Assembly (NCBI GenBank): GCA_963573315.1 | Contig: OY752142.1 | Span: forward strand, 1,240,001 to 1,304,000 | Direction of reading: 5' to 3' | Length of the DNA stretch: 64,000 bases | DNA from: Entomortierella parvispora | Lineage: Eukaryota > Mortierellomycota > Mortierellomycetes > Mortierellales > Mortierellaceae | Shown: piece after piece, positions 1 through 11,644 of the stretch | Numbering within the stretch: the first letter of the stretch is position 1 | How the letters are laid out: the number at the start of each line of letters is the position of its first letter | The notes under the pieces: model-generated | The model's database searches: none | What the model was told of the DNA's origin: nothing | The model's input: only the letters and a program-made list of their open reading frames with translations | Translations under genes and position numbers: made by a program

Positions 1-410
1 ACCATACTATAAACACCAGAGCAAGAGAGCATAGCGCAGTAAATTCGGTGAGTCAAAGGGCACAGACTCTGACGCAGTCAGCATGTCAATCAGGTTCAGG
101 ATATGTACTTGTAAAGCTTTGTCAGAAAAGCAGCGACATTTCCGCGGGCGCTGCTAGATGGTCTGGGTAATTGCTGGAGAGAGGAAGTCGACCCCCCTGC
201 TGACGCAGACGAACTTCTGCCAGTCCTCGACAAACTGCCGGCCGCCGCACCGTTGGGGCTGTTGACGCTGTTACTGCCGCTCCCAGTGATAAGCATGTTG
301 TTTGCGTTAGGCAGGTTGTTGCTGTGTCCTTGCTGTTGCTGGTTGCCGTCATGGGTTCCATTTGCCTGGAGTAGGGCAAGAGCTGTCTCGGGATTGTTGA
401 TCATTGCCAT
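1..410 (-). CDS. HSF-type DNA-binding protein, first exon (partial)
   Basis: This is the N-terminus of a heat-shock-factor family transcription factor, truncated by the window edge. Exon 1 runs 410..109 from an ATG. It encodes about 90 residues of Gln/Asn- and Ser-rich sequence and then the start of an HSF DNA-binding domain (NVAAFLTKLY). A GT-AG intron (108..7, 102 bp) splits the next codon, and exon 2 (6..1) continues as N-M-V, giving the family signature FLTKLYNMV. HSF-domain proteins are nuclear regulators that bind nGAAn repeats or, in Skn7/Sfl1-type members, other sites. Which subfamily this is cannot be told from the fragment. The gene is divergent from the tRNA-thiolation gene and shares a 183-bp promoter gap with it. 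Confidence 0.8.
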
Positions 411-593
411 GGGGATCGATGATGTCCTGCCTCATTCACTGAATCGCCCTTCGAAAGTTCAAACATTGGTGCGAAAAAAAGGGAAAAAAAGTCCCGTGAC
501 TCGCAAACACAAGCCACCGAGGACTTCGCCTTCGACATGCTCGCTCATCTCCATGCGTGGATGCATATTCATACAAAAACAGGGATAAACAGC
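411..593. promoter_or_regulatory. Shared intergenic promoter, HSF-type gene / NCS6
   Basis: This 183-bp gap lies between two divergent start codons. It has an A-rich stretch near 474-490 and no clear TATA box. A TTCGAA-AG-TTC arrangement near 450-460 resembles heat-shock-element half-sites, but the spacing is not canonical. The promoter role is inferred from position. Confidence 0.45.
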
Positions 594-2002
594 ATGACCA
601 CCGCCGCCAAACCCATCAGGAATCCTTGCAACCTGTGCCAATCAGCTCGAGCCATTCTTAAGCGTCCCAAGACGGGCCAGCAGCTCTGCAAGGATTGTTT
701 CTACCATGTCTTCGAAACAGAGATCCACAATACCATCGTCGATAACAAGCTATTCCGCAAGGGTGACAGGGTAGCTATAGGAGCTAGTGGTGGCAAAGGT
801 AACGCAAACGTCTAGCCAGACTAAGATAAGCGATATATGGAGTAATTTCGTAACCCAAGCATGACATTGTCTTCTTACTTAGATTCTACGGTTCTGGCCT
901 ATGTCTTGAAGCTGCTGAACGATCGATACTCGTATGGACTGGATTTAGTGCTTCTGTCAATAGATGAAGGCATTACAGGATATAGAGATGATTCCCTGGA
1001 AACTGTGAAGCGGAATCGTGATCAGTACCAAATCCCACTGCTCATCGTGAGCTACAAAGACCTTTATGGCTGGAGCATGGACGATATTGTCAAGGAAATT
1101 GGACGCAAGAATAACTGTGAGTGCAGGAGAGCTGGTTGAATCGGACAAGTAAGAGGCAATCACTAACTCTTTCTTTCCATAGGCACATTCTGTGGCGTGT
1201 TTCGCCGGCAGGCATTAGACAGGGGAGCCATCATGTTGAATGTAGACCATATTGTGACAGGACACAACGCAGACGATATTGCCGAGACGGTTCTTATGAA
1301 TAGTGAGTACCTACAAGTCACCGTGACGCCGACCGTTCAAGATTGTGATTCCTCGATGCCATCATGCCTAACAAAAACCTTTACCCGTTGTTAGTTCTTC
1401 GGGGCGATTTGCCTCGACTGCAAAGATGTACATCCATCATCACTAACGACACGTCGGACGACTCTTCAGGCATCGAGACATCCAAAATTCTTCGGTCAAA
1501 GCCTTTCAAGTACACTTATGAAAAGGAGATTGTCATGTACGCTTACTTCAAAAAGCTGGATTACTTCTCTACCGAGTGTATTTATTCTCCTAACGCTTAC
1601 CGTGGCTATGCGCGAGTCTTTCTCAAGGATCTGGAAGCAGTGAGGCGTACGGCAATTGTTGATATCATTCATTCCGGAGAGGCACTATCGGCGTCGGTCC
1701 AAGCTAATGAGACGACGAAACTGCCCACGCTCTCAAACTGTACACGGTGTGGCTACATTTCGTCAAATGAACTCTGTAAGGCCTGCTTGCTTCTTGAGGG
1801 CTTAAATAAGGGCTTACCTCAACTTGGCATTGGACACACCACCAAGATTCGAAGGGTTCATGAGGCTGCAAGTAATCTACAGGCTGGGATACGGTCTGGC
1901 TCTGAAGATGTACAGCAGACCGATATCAAGCCTGTAACTCATATTAAGGATCTTGGCAAGCTTGAGCAGATGCCAACTCTAGGATCTCTCGGGTCTCAAT
2001 AA
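594..2002 (+). CDS. NCS6: Cytoplasmic tRNA 2-thiolation protein 1 (Ncs6/CTU1)
   Basis: This is the ATP-pyrophosphatase subunit that, with Ncs2/CTU2, adds sulfur to wobble uridine U34 of tRNA-Lys, -Glu and -Gln, using sulfur carried by Urm1. Four exons (594..798, 883..1116, 1183..1302, 1395..2002) join in frame into 388 residues. Visible motifs: an N-terminal CxxC...CxxC zinc site, the PP-loop SGGKDS at about residues 65-70 (split by intron 1), [35 protein letters not shown], and a C-terminal [16 protein letters not shown] zinc pair. Introns are 66-92 bp, GT-AG. The ATG at 594 is preferred over an in-frame upstream one because homologues begin close to the first CxxC. It converges with the hydrolase gene, with only 15 bp between stop codons. 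Confidence 0.95.
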
Positions 2003-2017
2003 ACTCATTTATTGCCT

Positions 2018-4083
2018 CTACACACTCCAGCCCCACTCAACAATGTCTTGCACATGCTTCTTGCGCTTCAATACCGATATGCCAGCGTTGCCATTATCGA
2101 CTTCGCCCTCATCGGTGGAATATCCATTCTGTCTGCCATTGGCATCAAAATGGTATTTCAGCCACTCTGCTGCGGCGATAGTGACATACCACGACCTAGG
2201 GGAAGAGATTACGTGGAAGCAATGATGACCTCCAGGTACCTCCAGGTAAGAAATCGGAGCTGCGCAGTCTGATAGAAAAGGCTAGAAATATTAAAACCGG
2301 ATCGCAAGGTCCTCTTATTAAACATAACATATTAATACCTTCACATAAAGACGCCCCATGAACTTACTTTTCCGGTATTCTCTTACAAAATCACGCGCAT
2401 GCTGGACAGGTGTTAATGTGTCAATATCTCCACTAAATCATCAATAACAGACAAGATGTAAATTAATTCTCCATGTTACCGCAAACGCTGCAAAAATACT
2501 ACAGTTCACTGATCTTCTCTTAGAGCAAAGTCATACTGGACAATCATGAATGGGACGCCAGCTCCTTGGATCCTGAATCTAGGCGAATGTTCCGTCAGAA
2601 ACTTGAGATCTACTCAAAGAAATAAGGAAACAGCCGAGGGTGTCAGGCTAGTGCTTAGTTGCTGAAGAGGTGTCGGCATCAGCATCTTGACTACTTTACT
2701 CTCAGCGGATTCTGGTGATCCGTCACGCTTAGCAATATCTTTGATGAATCGAGCTCTGGAAGCATGATGACTGTAGTTCTCCAGATCCACAATATTCAAG
2801 ACTGCACTCAAGCCTAGGCATCCCTGCACGGTAGTGTCCACGTCCTCGAACCCGGGCTGATATTCTGCCATATTCGGAGTCAGTGAGATCATTGCCGCCA
2901 TCTGGCCGCCTGCGGAGTCACCCGCAACAACAACTCTATCTGGGTCTCCTCCAAATATCCTGATCTCGTCTTTTACCCAGCGAAGAGCTCTTTTGCAGTC
3001 TACAAGCTGTGTCGGATATCCCGCCTTAGCCTTGAGTCTGTAATCGATTGAGACAACCACCCATTCGTGCGAAATCATCTCGGTTATCAAGGGTACTATC
3101 AGTTTCTTGCTTCCCTGGGTCCACCCACCTCCATGAATGTAGAACTAAAATCCAAAAATCAAGTATTAGAGCTATAGCGTAATACCGCTACATATTGTAA
3201 AGAACATCAGGGTTTATCCTACGAGAACAGGTCTGTCATCCCCTCCTTTCACTGCATTGGGTCGGTAAATATCAAGCGCCATATCCACGACAGATTCCCA
3301 GCCATCGGATTTTTGAGCACTCAGCTGTTCTGGCTGGGTCCAATAAGGAACTAAAAAGGAAAAGAGATCAATTAGTCCATTAACCTTACCAAAGTTCTAA
3401 TGTAGCTGCAAAGTCTTGTGGTATTGATGATAGCACGTACTATTCTGGTAAACTGTGCATTCCCGAGGCCAGTGGAATGGATTCAACAATTGTTGCCAGA
3501 ACCTCGGTCTAATTCAGTCCGGACGCAGAAACAAAAGAGAAAATCAGCTGGAGCTCTTCGTTTTCCCCGCAAGGTGGGAAAAAGAGGTCACCCAGACAAT
3601 ATTCTTACGAGGACAATCCTGGTAACTCCACCCACTCCCTCCTGTCCTGCGAGATTTGATCCAGAAACTCCTGCCCCACTTTCCGACCTTCCAAGGACCG
3701 CCTGAACAAATACAGTAGGCCGATGGCAGTGATGATGTTGGTATAGTAAAAAAAGCGGACAAGCAAAGACTCCTCTACGATTGAATAAAGATTTGCTTTA
3801 GTAGCGAAGCGATTGTCAACATTATCGTGACAAGACAAGACTCACGAAAAATCCCCGTGAGATTAAGCCAAGTGTAGAAACAAGCATCGGTAAACATGAT
3901 AGTCAGCGGTAGCTCCGAGAGGTGGTTGCTCAGCAAGCAAAGAACAATATTGACGTTTCTATTCCGCGTGGTTGCTCCTGATATGGCCACGCCAGTCAAG
4001 ACCAAGGTCACGAAAGATGCCGTGGCATATGAAAAAGCCCACATGGACTTTGCCATGTACATTCCCACTTGAAATAGCGTCAT
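2018..4083 (-). CDS. Membrane-anchored alpha/beta hydrolase (HSL-like, alpha/beta-hydrolase-3 type)
   Basis: Predicted serine esterase/lipase of the hormone-sensitive-lipase-like class. Eight exons were rebuilt: 4083..3846, 3774..3609, 3508..3441, 3350..3223, 3144..2700, 2609..2537, 2432..2368 and 2268..2018. All junctions are GT-AG and in phase, giving 477 residues. The first ~120 residues carry hydrophobic segments, so the catalytic domain is probably membrane-tethered. Catalytic features: oxyanion-hole HGGGW (~204-208), nucleophile GDSAGG (Ser ~277), acid in HGDIDTLTP, and histidine in VPGGHHCFH. An apparent in-frame TGA near 2614 lies in the 90-bp intron 2699..2610. The substrate is unknown; steryl-ester or acyl-ester hydrolysis is plausible. 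The acceptor of exon 6 could be 3 bp earlier. Confidence 0.85.
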
Positions 4084-4555
4084 TAGGGGTGGAAGCAGAA
4101 GGCTCGGTCGGCCCTTTGTTGTATCGCTCGCTTTCTCCTCTCCTCCAGCGGTATCAGGGCGTTATGGGGATATTTTCTGGGCTGGCGGCGGCGGTGAAGA
4201 AGACCCAGGCAGGTGCAGACACGAAATATTATATATATGTACAAGAGCAGAGGGGATGAAGATTGGCCGGCGATGGCAGGTGGGTGATGGGTGATGGGAG
4301 CTGGATGGGAGGACAAAAGGAGGCGAAATGGCACAGGTTGGGGCCGCGTGTCGGTCGGCGGGTTCAAGAGTGTTGGGGCTACAAGACAATTTTTTTTTTT
4401 TGCTTGGGAAAAAAGAGAAAGAGAAAGAGAGAAGAGAAAAGGGAGCTGACGCCCTTTGCCTGTCTGCTGCACGGGCACCGCACCACACCATACCACACCA
4501 CACCCTTGCACTCTGCCTCTGCCTCTGCCTCTGCCTCTGCTCCTTCTCGCCTGCC
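4084..4555. promoter_or_regulatory. Divergent promoter region with simple repeats
   Basis: This is the gap between the divergent hydrolase and the Lys-rich coiled-coil gene. It holds an AT step near 4228-4240, a T-run at 4391-4401, GA-rich tracts at 4415-4440, CCACA-type repeats at 4478-4505 and a hexanucleotide CTCTGC-like array at 4511-4541 that ends just before the downstream ATG. Apparent reading frames here are translations of low-complexity DNA. Confidence 0.4.
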
Positions 4556-6204
4556 ATGTCGTCCTTCCTGGACCTGCAGTACGATTCCGACTCGGACTCG
4601 GCCAATGACCTCGACTTTGAACCTGCCAGCAACAGCAACTCATCCGGCTCTGGTAAAGCATTATCGATCGTTGCCCGAATGTGAGAGAAGGAAGAAGGGC
4701 CACATGTTGTCGCAATTCCTGTCAAGACTGCCCTCTCACATCCTGTTTCCCCGTAGACTCGGATAGTGACAATGTCGCCAACAAAGCGCGGGATCGGGAA
4801 GATGCCATGAGCGACGTCAATCTCAATGAGGACAACGGAGCAATGGAATCCCATGACACAACTTTGTCAACTTTAGAGAACACCACAAACCCGACGCTGG
4901 GTCACCCTATGGACACAAGTAACATTGACTCTACTTTGTCCAGCCAGGAGGATGTCCCAGCAGCTCTTGATACAACATCAAGTGCAATAGTAGTTGACAC
5001 AGAGGCGGTCATCAAGATGGCACCATTATCAACCAAAGCGAAGGCGTCTAAAAAGAAACCGGTCGCGGCGTCAACCTCAACCGACGCGATTGAAGCTGTC
5101 GGTCCAAAGGATAATTCAGTGGTGACTATCAACGTTGTAAGGAACCGCGTCCACAAGCGAAAATAGCAAGTATTCTCTTTGCAATATTCACAGCACGTTT
5201 TTGCTTCGTATTTCTTTTTGACATAGAATACCATTGCCCCGGAGATTGTTGTTAAAAAGAAAAAGGGTCCAAAACCCGGGACCAAATACAAGAAACGAAC
5301 CCCGAGTGGAGAGAAGGCAACGGGGAAAGGCAAAAGAGCGGCTGTACAGGGACAAGACTCTGCCTCGAAACGCGGGAAATCAAACAAGGTGCAAGATACA
5401 GTATCTGAAGCAGTCTTGATTCGACCGACTACCCCTGGGCAGAACGGCTTTCCTCTAGATTTGGGTAAGGCGCCCATTGCACTATTTGAGAAAAAACCCA
5501 TCGCTTTCTAATCATGATCTTACACCTCCTACGGAGAAGAACATCCTCTAGAATCGTTCAAGTGGCCCTATTCGCCTTTCACTTCAGAGTTCAGAAGTCA
5601 GCATGCACTCAGAAACAGCATGGTTCAAGACACGTCTTTGCGTTTGGAAGGGATGCGGAAATCCAACAACATTGCCTCTGATCAACTACAACAACTAGAC
5701 TATCAATTGCAGTCCAGTCGACAAACCCTGAAGATTTCACTGGATGAGATCCAATTCAGAAGAAATCAACTTCGGGATATGTCGATCATGGCTGTAGATA
5801 TTGTCAAGAGACTTTGCCTTCCTCGAATATCAGATCGAAGGTTCAGTGAACATCTGGACCATAGACAAAGTACATTTGCAACGCCTATGAAAGACCCTAC
5901 TATCCCACTCCCAATTCCGGTGCTCCATACCGATGGAGCTAGGCCTTCTTCTGTCGACTCTAGGATGGGAAATGAGTCGAGTGAAGGAAAATATAAGTCA
6001 TCCTCTCATATCAGCATGGATCATGTTGGAACCAATGGAGATCCACGACGCCAGCAACAGCCGCCTCCAAACCAAGGACAACCATTACAACAGGTACATC
6101 CGGAACACCTCTCCATCCTGAAAGGCCTGAACGAAGGCAACGTCCGGACATTCTTGGAAAAGTTGCGCGAGTTAGAGCAAGTACAGTCAAACTTGTACAA
6201 ATGA
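4556..6204 (+). CDS. Uncharacterised Lys-rich coiled-coil protein
   Basis: Not recognised. Four exons (4556..4652, 4757..5136, 5227..5464, 5540..6204) join in phase through GT-AG introns of 104, 90 and 75 bp and encode 459 residues. The N-terminus is Asp/Ser-rich (DSDSDS). Residues ~160-185 are strongly basic, with KKKKGPKPGTKYKK, which resembles an AT-hook-like or chromatin-tail segment. A conserved-looking stretch FKWPYSPFTSEF follows at ~245-257. Residues ~270-330 are predicted coiled coil (Gln/Leu-rich heptads), the next ~100 are Pro/Gln-rich, and a short C-terminal helix contains FLEKLRELEQVQ. The composition suggests a nuclear scaffold or a chromatin-complex subunit, but no family motif supports a function. 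Confidence 0.75.
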
Positions 6205-6760
6205 ATATTTTCAAATAATAAAGGTTAATAGACATTTTTTGCGCCATCCCGCTATTGTTTCGACGGAGGGGAAAAGTTAAAGACCACAGGGGTCCATAAG
6301 ACGGACATTTGAATCGATGAACCTGCTTTCATATCCTTCCTTCCTCCCACACTCTTGCTCTCCTCTGCACCTTTCTCTACCTTGCACTCGCATCCACCTG
6401 TTCACCAACCCTCAAACCACGACATCTATCAGCTCCTTCTTCAACAGTACCCCATCCACTGTCGTCACCGAAGTCGGTCTATCCGCCACGACGCCCTGTT
6501 CTAAAGACTGCAAACAGCAAGAGACTGTTAGTAAGTGAGGCGAGTGAACAAAAGTGCCAACTTTGTCTTTCTTCCTAACAAGTCTTCTTCACCCACAGGC
6601 AACCAGCTGCGCTACAGTCGCCCTCAAAGGCAAAAGCTACAGATATATCTTGTACGAAGGAAAAGTTCCGAGGTAAGCTAAATGACCTCTCGGGGTGCTG
6701 TGTGTAGCATCCAAACAGGGATCTAACTTTGATAGTACTCGGCTTGTAGACATCTCAATC
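6205..6760 (+). promoter_or_regulatory. 5' region of the XPG-Fanzor gene, possible 5'-UTR introns
   Basis: This sequence lies between the upstream gene's stop and the fusion gene's ATG. A CT-rich stretch (6330-6410) is followed by splice-like signals: donor at ~6533 with acceptor CACAG at ~6599, and donor GTAAGC at ~6672 with acceptor GATAG at ~6735. These could define non-coding or leader exons. The reading frames they create do not connect in phase with the ATG at 6761. Confidence 0.35.
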
Positions 6761-9700
6761 ATGGGCATTGCAGGATTGTGGCCCTTGATCAATTCCGCAG
6801 GCGTTCATGTGGATCCAAAAGCCATCACCATCAAAAATCTGCATTACGACGTGATGGCTTGCAACTACAATGATTTTATCAACGCCACAGTTGATAAAAA
6901 AAGCCTGCACTATATCTCCGACTCCTCTCTGTCTGGTGGCCTTGGGGCGGGAGACCAAGGCGGGCTGGTTGTTGCAGCCGCAGCGGTTCCAGCCCATCAA
7001 GAGATCAAAGCTTTGGCAAAAAAAATCTTTTCCGACACCTGGGCCCTCTTCCCACGATGCCAGTCCATCACGTTCCACTTGGATGGCGCGGACGGCTACA
7101 CCAAGGAGAAAGAGCACCTTCGCCGAGCAAATGCGCGGCAACAAGCACGAAAGCGCGCTGGCGCTAACCTCGACGTTCTCAAGAAGAAATTTGATGGATC
7201 GTATTGGATCCCCAAGGGCCTTCCTGACAAAATCTACCGAGACCTTCGCAAGGCCCATCGCCTGAGTGATGCTCAGAAGCGAGCATTTGTCGAAGGCATT
7301 AAGGAGTGCAGCCAAGCACAGTTGACTTCCTCTAGCAGCTCTACCGTGTCTACATTTGATGGTTTGCCTCAAGTTTCCAATCGACTCACCAGGGTCTGTG
7401 TGTGTGCCACTGAGGCAGACACTTGCATTGCGTCCGCTTGCTTCGTATCCCACGGAGCTCTACAAGTCCCAGCCAGTCAGGGTGATGAACTCAGAGATGA
7501 AACTGTCGTCGTGACAAAAGACTCTGACTGGATCATGTACTCAGAGGTACAAACTGTCTTCCGGCCTAACCCCAAAGGTTCTTTCTTTCTGCGATACAGA
7601 AAGGAGATGGTCAAGAAAGTATTGGAGTTTTCCGAAGACGACCAGCTCACAGCTTTGGCCATTGTCTGCAAGAACGACTACTCGACCAACTTTCCCGGCT
7701 TCGGAATCAAGAGAAACCGAAACATCATCCGGGACTTTGACCCGGTGGTCGTTAGGGCGCGTGAAGCAAGGCAGGCGGAAGAGCGGAAAAAGAAGGCTGC
7801 TGAGAAAAAGGCGAAGGCTGAGGCCGCCAAGAAGGCAGCCGCTAAACAGGCAGGAGTCGAGAAGGCAGCTGTCAAAGGCAAAGGCAAAGGCAAAGGCAAA
7901 GGCAAAGGCAAAGCTAAAACGACAGGCAAGAGACGTCACTCTCCAACCGAATCGCCAGGAGAGCCCGCACACAGCAAATTCAAGGTGGTCAAAGCTGTAG
8001 GTCCAATGGCGACGACTTTTTCCTCCAGCTCTTCAGCATCACCTGCAAAAAGATCAACCCGAAAGCGAAAAGTTTCCTCGGAGGACTCAACGTTGCCAAA
8101 GATTGATGACGACGAATGGCGGAAAATGACTCCACGTGGATATCTGAGCCGTTACTGCAATGTGGTAACACGGTGTCTAAACGACGGGCGAAGTGTTTCA
8201 CCGGGTCGATATGAGCTATCCATTAGGGCTTTTGCTTTTCTCTGCACAACCCTGGCTGGGCGCGGCCATGCCAAGATTACCACGTTTTGTCGGAAAAAAC
8301 ACGAGTACGAGGATCTTACCCCCGAACAGGTCGCCGAGGTAGAAGCAGAGAACGACCAAGATCACCCACAGGCACCTATTAATATCGACGAGCCTCAACT
8401 GTTCCAGAATTTGTACACTCGATATATCCAGCAGATGAGGAGGAGCAGAACGGTTCCTATAAGGCCAGTGCCAGTGCAGACGTAAGTGTTTGATTTATGA
8501 GTGCAAGAAAACAGCAAGGGCTCGATGCACAAGACTAATCCACGCGTTGATTGTCGAGTTTAATAGTTTGAGAATGTACAACTGCAGTTACCGCAAAGGT
8601 GGTCCCAGTAGTTGGCGTAACCCTTACGAGCACATCTTTCGGAGTAAAGATTCGTACGGCAATCCCGATGCCTCATTCCTTGCAGGTCTCAAAGTGGCAG
8701 ACATTGAGAAGTGCCAATTAAAACTCACTGGTCCACGCCAAAAGCATGGCAGCGGCAAGGCCAAGGGCAAGGGCAAGCGCAAGGGCAAGGGCAAACGCAA
8801 ACGCAAGAATAAGGCTAACACTGGAACGGGCCGGGTAAAGATACATCAGCAAAAAGAAGAGGACGACCCCACAAAGGACAAAAAGCCCGCCAACGTCACT
8901 GCAGAAACAATAGAGCTCCGCGAACTGAGGAAGAAGTTTGGGGTCGTCACTATCACGGCAGGGTCTCTACTTGGCAACATCGAGCAGTGTTTGCCTGCTC
9001 ATGAGGCTATCGTTGTGAACAGGCGCATTCAAGACTGTGTGAAGACAAAACTCAGACTGGAAAACGACTTGTACGATATCTATGCAGTCTGCATCGACCA
9101 GTTCCGCCAAATGGCCTCATCCTCTGCTGGTCTATCCTCTGCTGGTCCATCCTCTGCTGGTCTATACTCTGCTGGTCTATACTCTGCTGGTCCATCCATT
9201 TCCGGTCTATCCTCTGCTGGTCCATCCATTGCTGGTCCACCTTCCGTCACCCAGCCACAGCCACAAAACTCTCACGCTCTGCCAGCAGACTTTCTTGAAA
9301 AGATTGTTGGCAGTACCAGTGGCCAGAATATCATCAATGGCCTGATAACCTTGTTATTTAAAGGTTCCAGACTCCCGACGAAGAGTCCAGACGCTCAAAC
9401 TTGTGCCAGAATGTTTGCTCTATACAAACAGTCCTTACCCAGCCCTTTCAAGAGCTACCGAGAGAGGGGATGGCAGATCTTTAACGCAAATGGAGGACAA
9501 TCGTCAGCTAGAGATGTTCTCAAGAACATCCGAGTGCATTATCGGACCGCAAAAGTGCGTATTAATGAGTGTTAAATATCTATGGATAAAGTGTCAATGT
9601 ACTGACGGCATCTTTTCTCTGTGACGAGTAGATTGACCATCAGGTCTGGCCACGCTCCAACAAGAACGACTACATTTCGTGGTTCTTTCAGCATAACAAT

Positions 9701-11644
9701 GGTCAATTTGCTGACTTTGTTCAGGGCAAGACAGCGGCCACTTTCACACAGGTGAACAGCGATGATCTGCTGATGTTTCTGGAGGCCAAACCACCTGGAA
9801 GCAAGCTCCATGACCCCATTTTGAGCAACCTCCTTACTCGCATCTTTGGCCCAAACCGGACAACCAGCCAGCAACGAACAGCGTATGTCACCAAAGAGAA
9901 GATATGGTTCATATCCAAAATCCTCTATAAGATAGATGAGCCAGGGTTCCGTCCCTCCGCCAATCTCCCTGGGACAAGGTCCAGGACGCCCGACAAGTCT
10001 CGACGGTACCATCGTAAAGTACGGCTCCTGAGGGACAAGCCTGAAGCGGCAACAAACGATAGGTCGAAAGAGAAGGCAAGAAGAACGATGGTGCTGATGC
10101 AGAGTTTCAAGACGAATGGACTTGTCCTCAATGTCCCGGTGCTCGACTTCAAGCGACCAAAGCCAGCGAAGAAAAAGCCAAACGACCACGACAGTCAAGA
10201 CCCCGAAGGTGATGAAGATGGCGATGAAGATGACGATGAAGATTATGAGGACGATGATGGGGATGGTGACGACGGTGACGGCAACGACGGATATCTCGAG
10301 TACGACAATGACGACAACCCCAACGAGATGCCACCGGATGACAACGATGGTGATGAAGAAGGTGAGGAATATGATGACGGGAATTATGATGAGATCATCC
10401 CGGAAGATGCTGGAGACCAACAGGTGGGATCCCAGGGTGGAACCGCTCGCAATCTCGTCCCACAGTCGAAGAATCCAGGTCCCGTCAGGTTCAACAACGG
10501 GACTACATACACTTTTGGGGGAGGGACAGCTACTTTGCCCAATGCCAGCGTGTTTAACTTTGGCAATCTTACCCACGGAGATGTCACTGTCATTGGTATC
10601 GACCCAGGCGAGGTTTTCTCGATGACAGCCACGCGCCTGACTCTCAATGCCGAGAAATCAGGGACAACAAACGACCGTGCGTCCAAGCGCATCCGACGGT
10701 CATTCCTTTATCAGCCAGTCCGACTGTTCCAAGAGGCTGTGAGGAAGAAAAAGATCAAGGAGCATGTCCATCTGCTCGAAACGAATATCCCGCCCCGCAA
10801 GCACTTATCTATCCAAGACTACCTGCATTACATGCATGGTCCAGCCAAGCATATTCTGGGGGGATTGATGGAGTCGAACACACCAGTGCCAGACCTTGTA
10901 GGCACGGTGCAGGATGTTTTATTTGACTTTTATCACTCCCATTGGATGCTGAAGAGAAAATGGGATCTGAAAAAAGCGCAACAGAGGGCGATAGATCTTG
11001 CGATAGATCAAATCTTCAAGCTTGCAGGAGTCTACTCGGGCAAGAAGGCGGATGGAAGTACTGGAAAAACGGTGGTGTTTGCTCTTGGTCTTGGCTCGTT
11101 CAATTCTCGAACGGGCCTGCCATCTAAACATGGGCCATTGGAGCGGCGATTCACTCAAAGGGTAAGTATATGAAGCAAGGGGAAAGGGTCATTGTGAAGC
11201 CCTGATGTTGTCATCAGCTTGACATTTCTTTTCCACATCGTTGTGATATAGGCTAGGCGGCTTGGATACATTGTAGTGGGTGTGGATGAGTACTACACCA
11301 GCGCAAAGTGCCTCCGCCAAAATTGTGACGCGTTCCTGCAGTATGGAGAACGGCGATCCAAGTATTGTACAAATTGCAAACAGTACTTTGATCGGGATGT
11401 GGTTGGATCGGAGAATATCGCGTACATCTGTCTTCAGTTCATACTGGGCCGAGCGAGACCGGCAAAGTTCTGCCCTCCTGGGGCCGACGCAGGCAATGCG
11501 CCCGCGGGTGACCCTGCACTGGCTTTGCAAGCCGCCGAGTACCTCCACACTCATATGGAGAAAATTGAAGATATGTTTGAACAGACTCTAGTGAAGATAG
11601 AAAATGCGATGGAGTCTAGCCTGCCCGAATGCCGCACCAGCTGA
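6761..11644 (+). CDS. XPG/FEN1-like nuclease fused to Fanzor/TnpB-like RuvC nuclease
   Basis: Four exons (6761..8481, 8567..9554, 9632..11161, 11252..11644) join in phase through GT-AG introns of 85, 77 and 90 bp, giving 1,543 residues. The start MGIAGLWPLI is the exact N-terminus form of XPG/FEN1 nucleases. Further XPG signatures are HLDGADGY (Asp108), ATEADTCIA (Glu218), VVTKDSDW (Asp254/Asp256) and KNDY...FPGFGIK (Asp306, H3TH). The middle is low-complexity: Lys/Gly repeats, Ser-Ala-Gly pentamers (~9118-9240) and an acidic run (~10200-10390). The C-terminus is Fanzor-like: RuvC-I VIGIDPGE (Asp1227), GLGSFNS in place of RuvC-II, VDEYYTS (Glu1426), zinc ribbon CLRQNC...CTNC, and RuvC-III DRDVVGSENI (Asp1462). 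A single polypeptide is inferred; two adjacent genes are less likely because every junction keeps frame. Confidence 0.8.
7875..7917 (+). repeat. Hexanucleotide tandem repeat (Lys-Gly)n in the fusion gene
   Basis: Seven or so copies of a GGCAAA-type unit encode alternating Lys-Gly. A related, more degenerate GGCAAG/CGCAAG array lies at ~8750-8800. Both form basic linkers between the nuclease domains. Confidence 0.7.
9112..9240 (+). repeat. 15-bp coding minisatellite (Ser-Ala-Gly-x-x)
   Basis: About eight copies of a 15-bp unit (TCCTCTGCTGGTCTA-like) encode SAGPS/SAGLY pentamers in exon 2 of the XPG-Fanzor fusion. The array probably acts as a flexible, length-variable linker. Confidence 0.75.

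Noticed and set aside
2612-2617. In-frame TGA apparently truncating the alpha/beta hydrolase
   Set aside because: It lies in a 90-bp GT-AG intron (2699-2610) with a CTGAC branch-like site and pyrimidine tract; removing it restores the expected SPRFRI...GVPF segment in phase.
3605-4083. Separate small membrane protein upstream of the hydrolase
   Set aside because: The stop at 3605 follows a strong GTAAGA donor at 3608; joining to 3508-3441 continues into NPFHWP...YWT and the catalytic exons in phase, so it is treated as the hydrolase N-terminus.
4162-4854. Long frames on both strands across the promoter between the hydrolase and the Lys-rich gene
   Set aside because: They translate GA, CCACA and CTCTGC repeats and give Arg/Gly- or Ser/Phe-runs without domain features.
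6695-6760. Upstream in-frame start for the XPG-Fanzor gene
   Set aside because: XPG-family proteins begin exactly at MG(I/V)xGLW; the 22 codons before 6761 look like intron and leader sequence.
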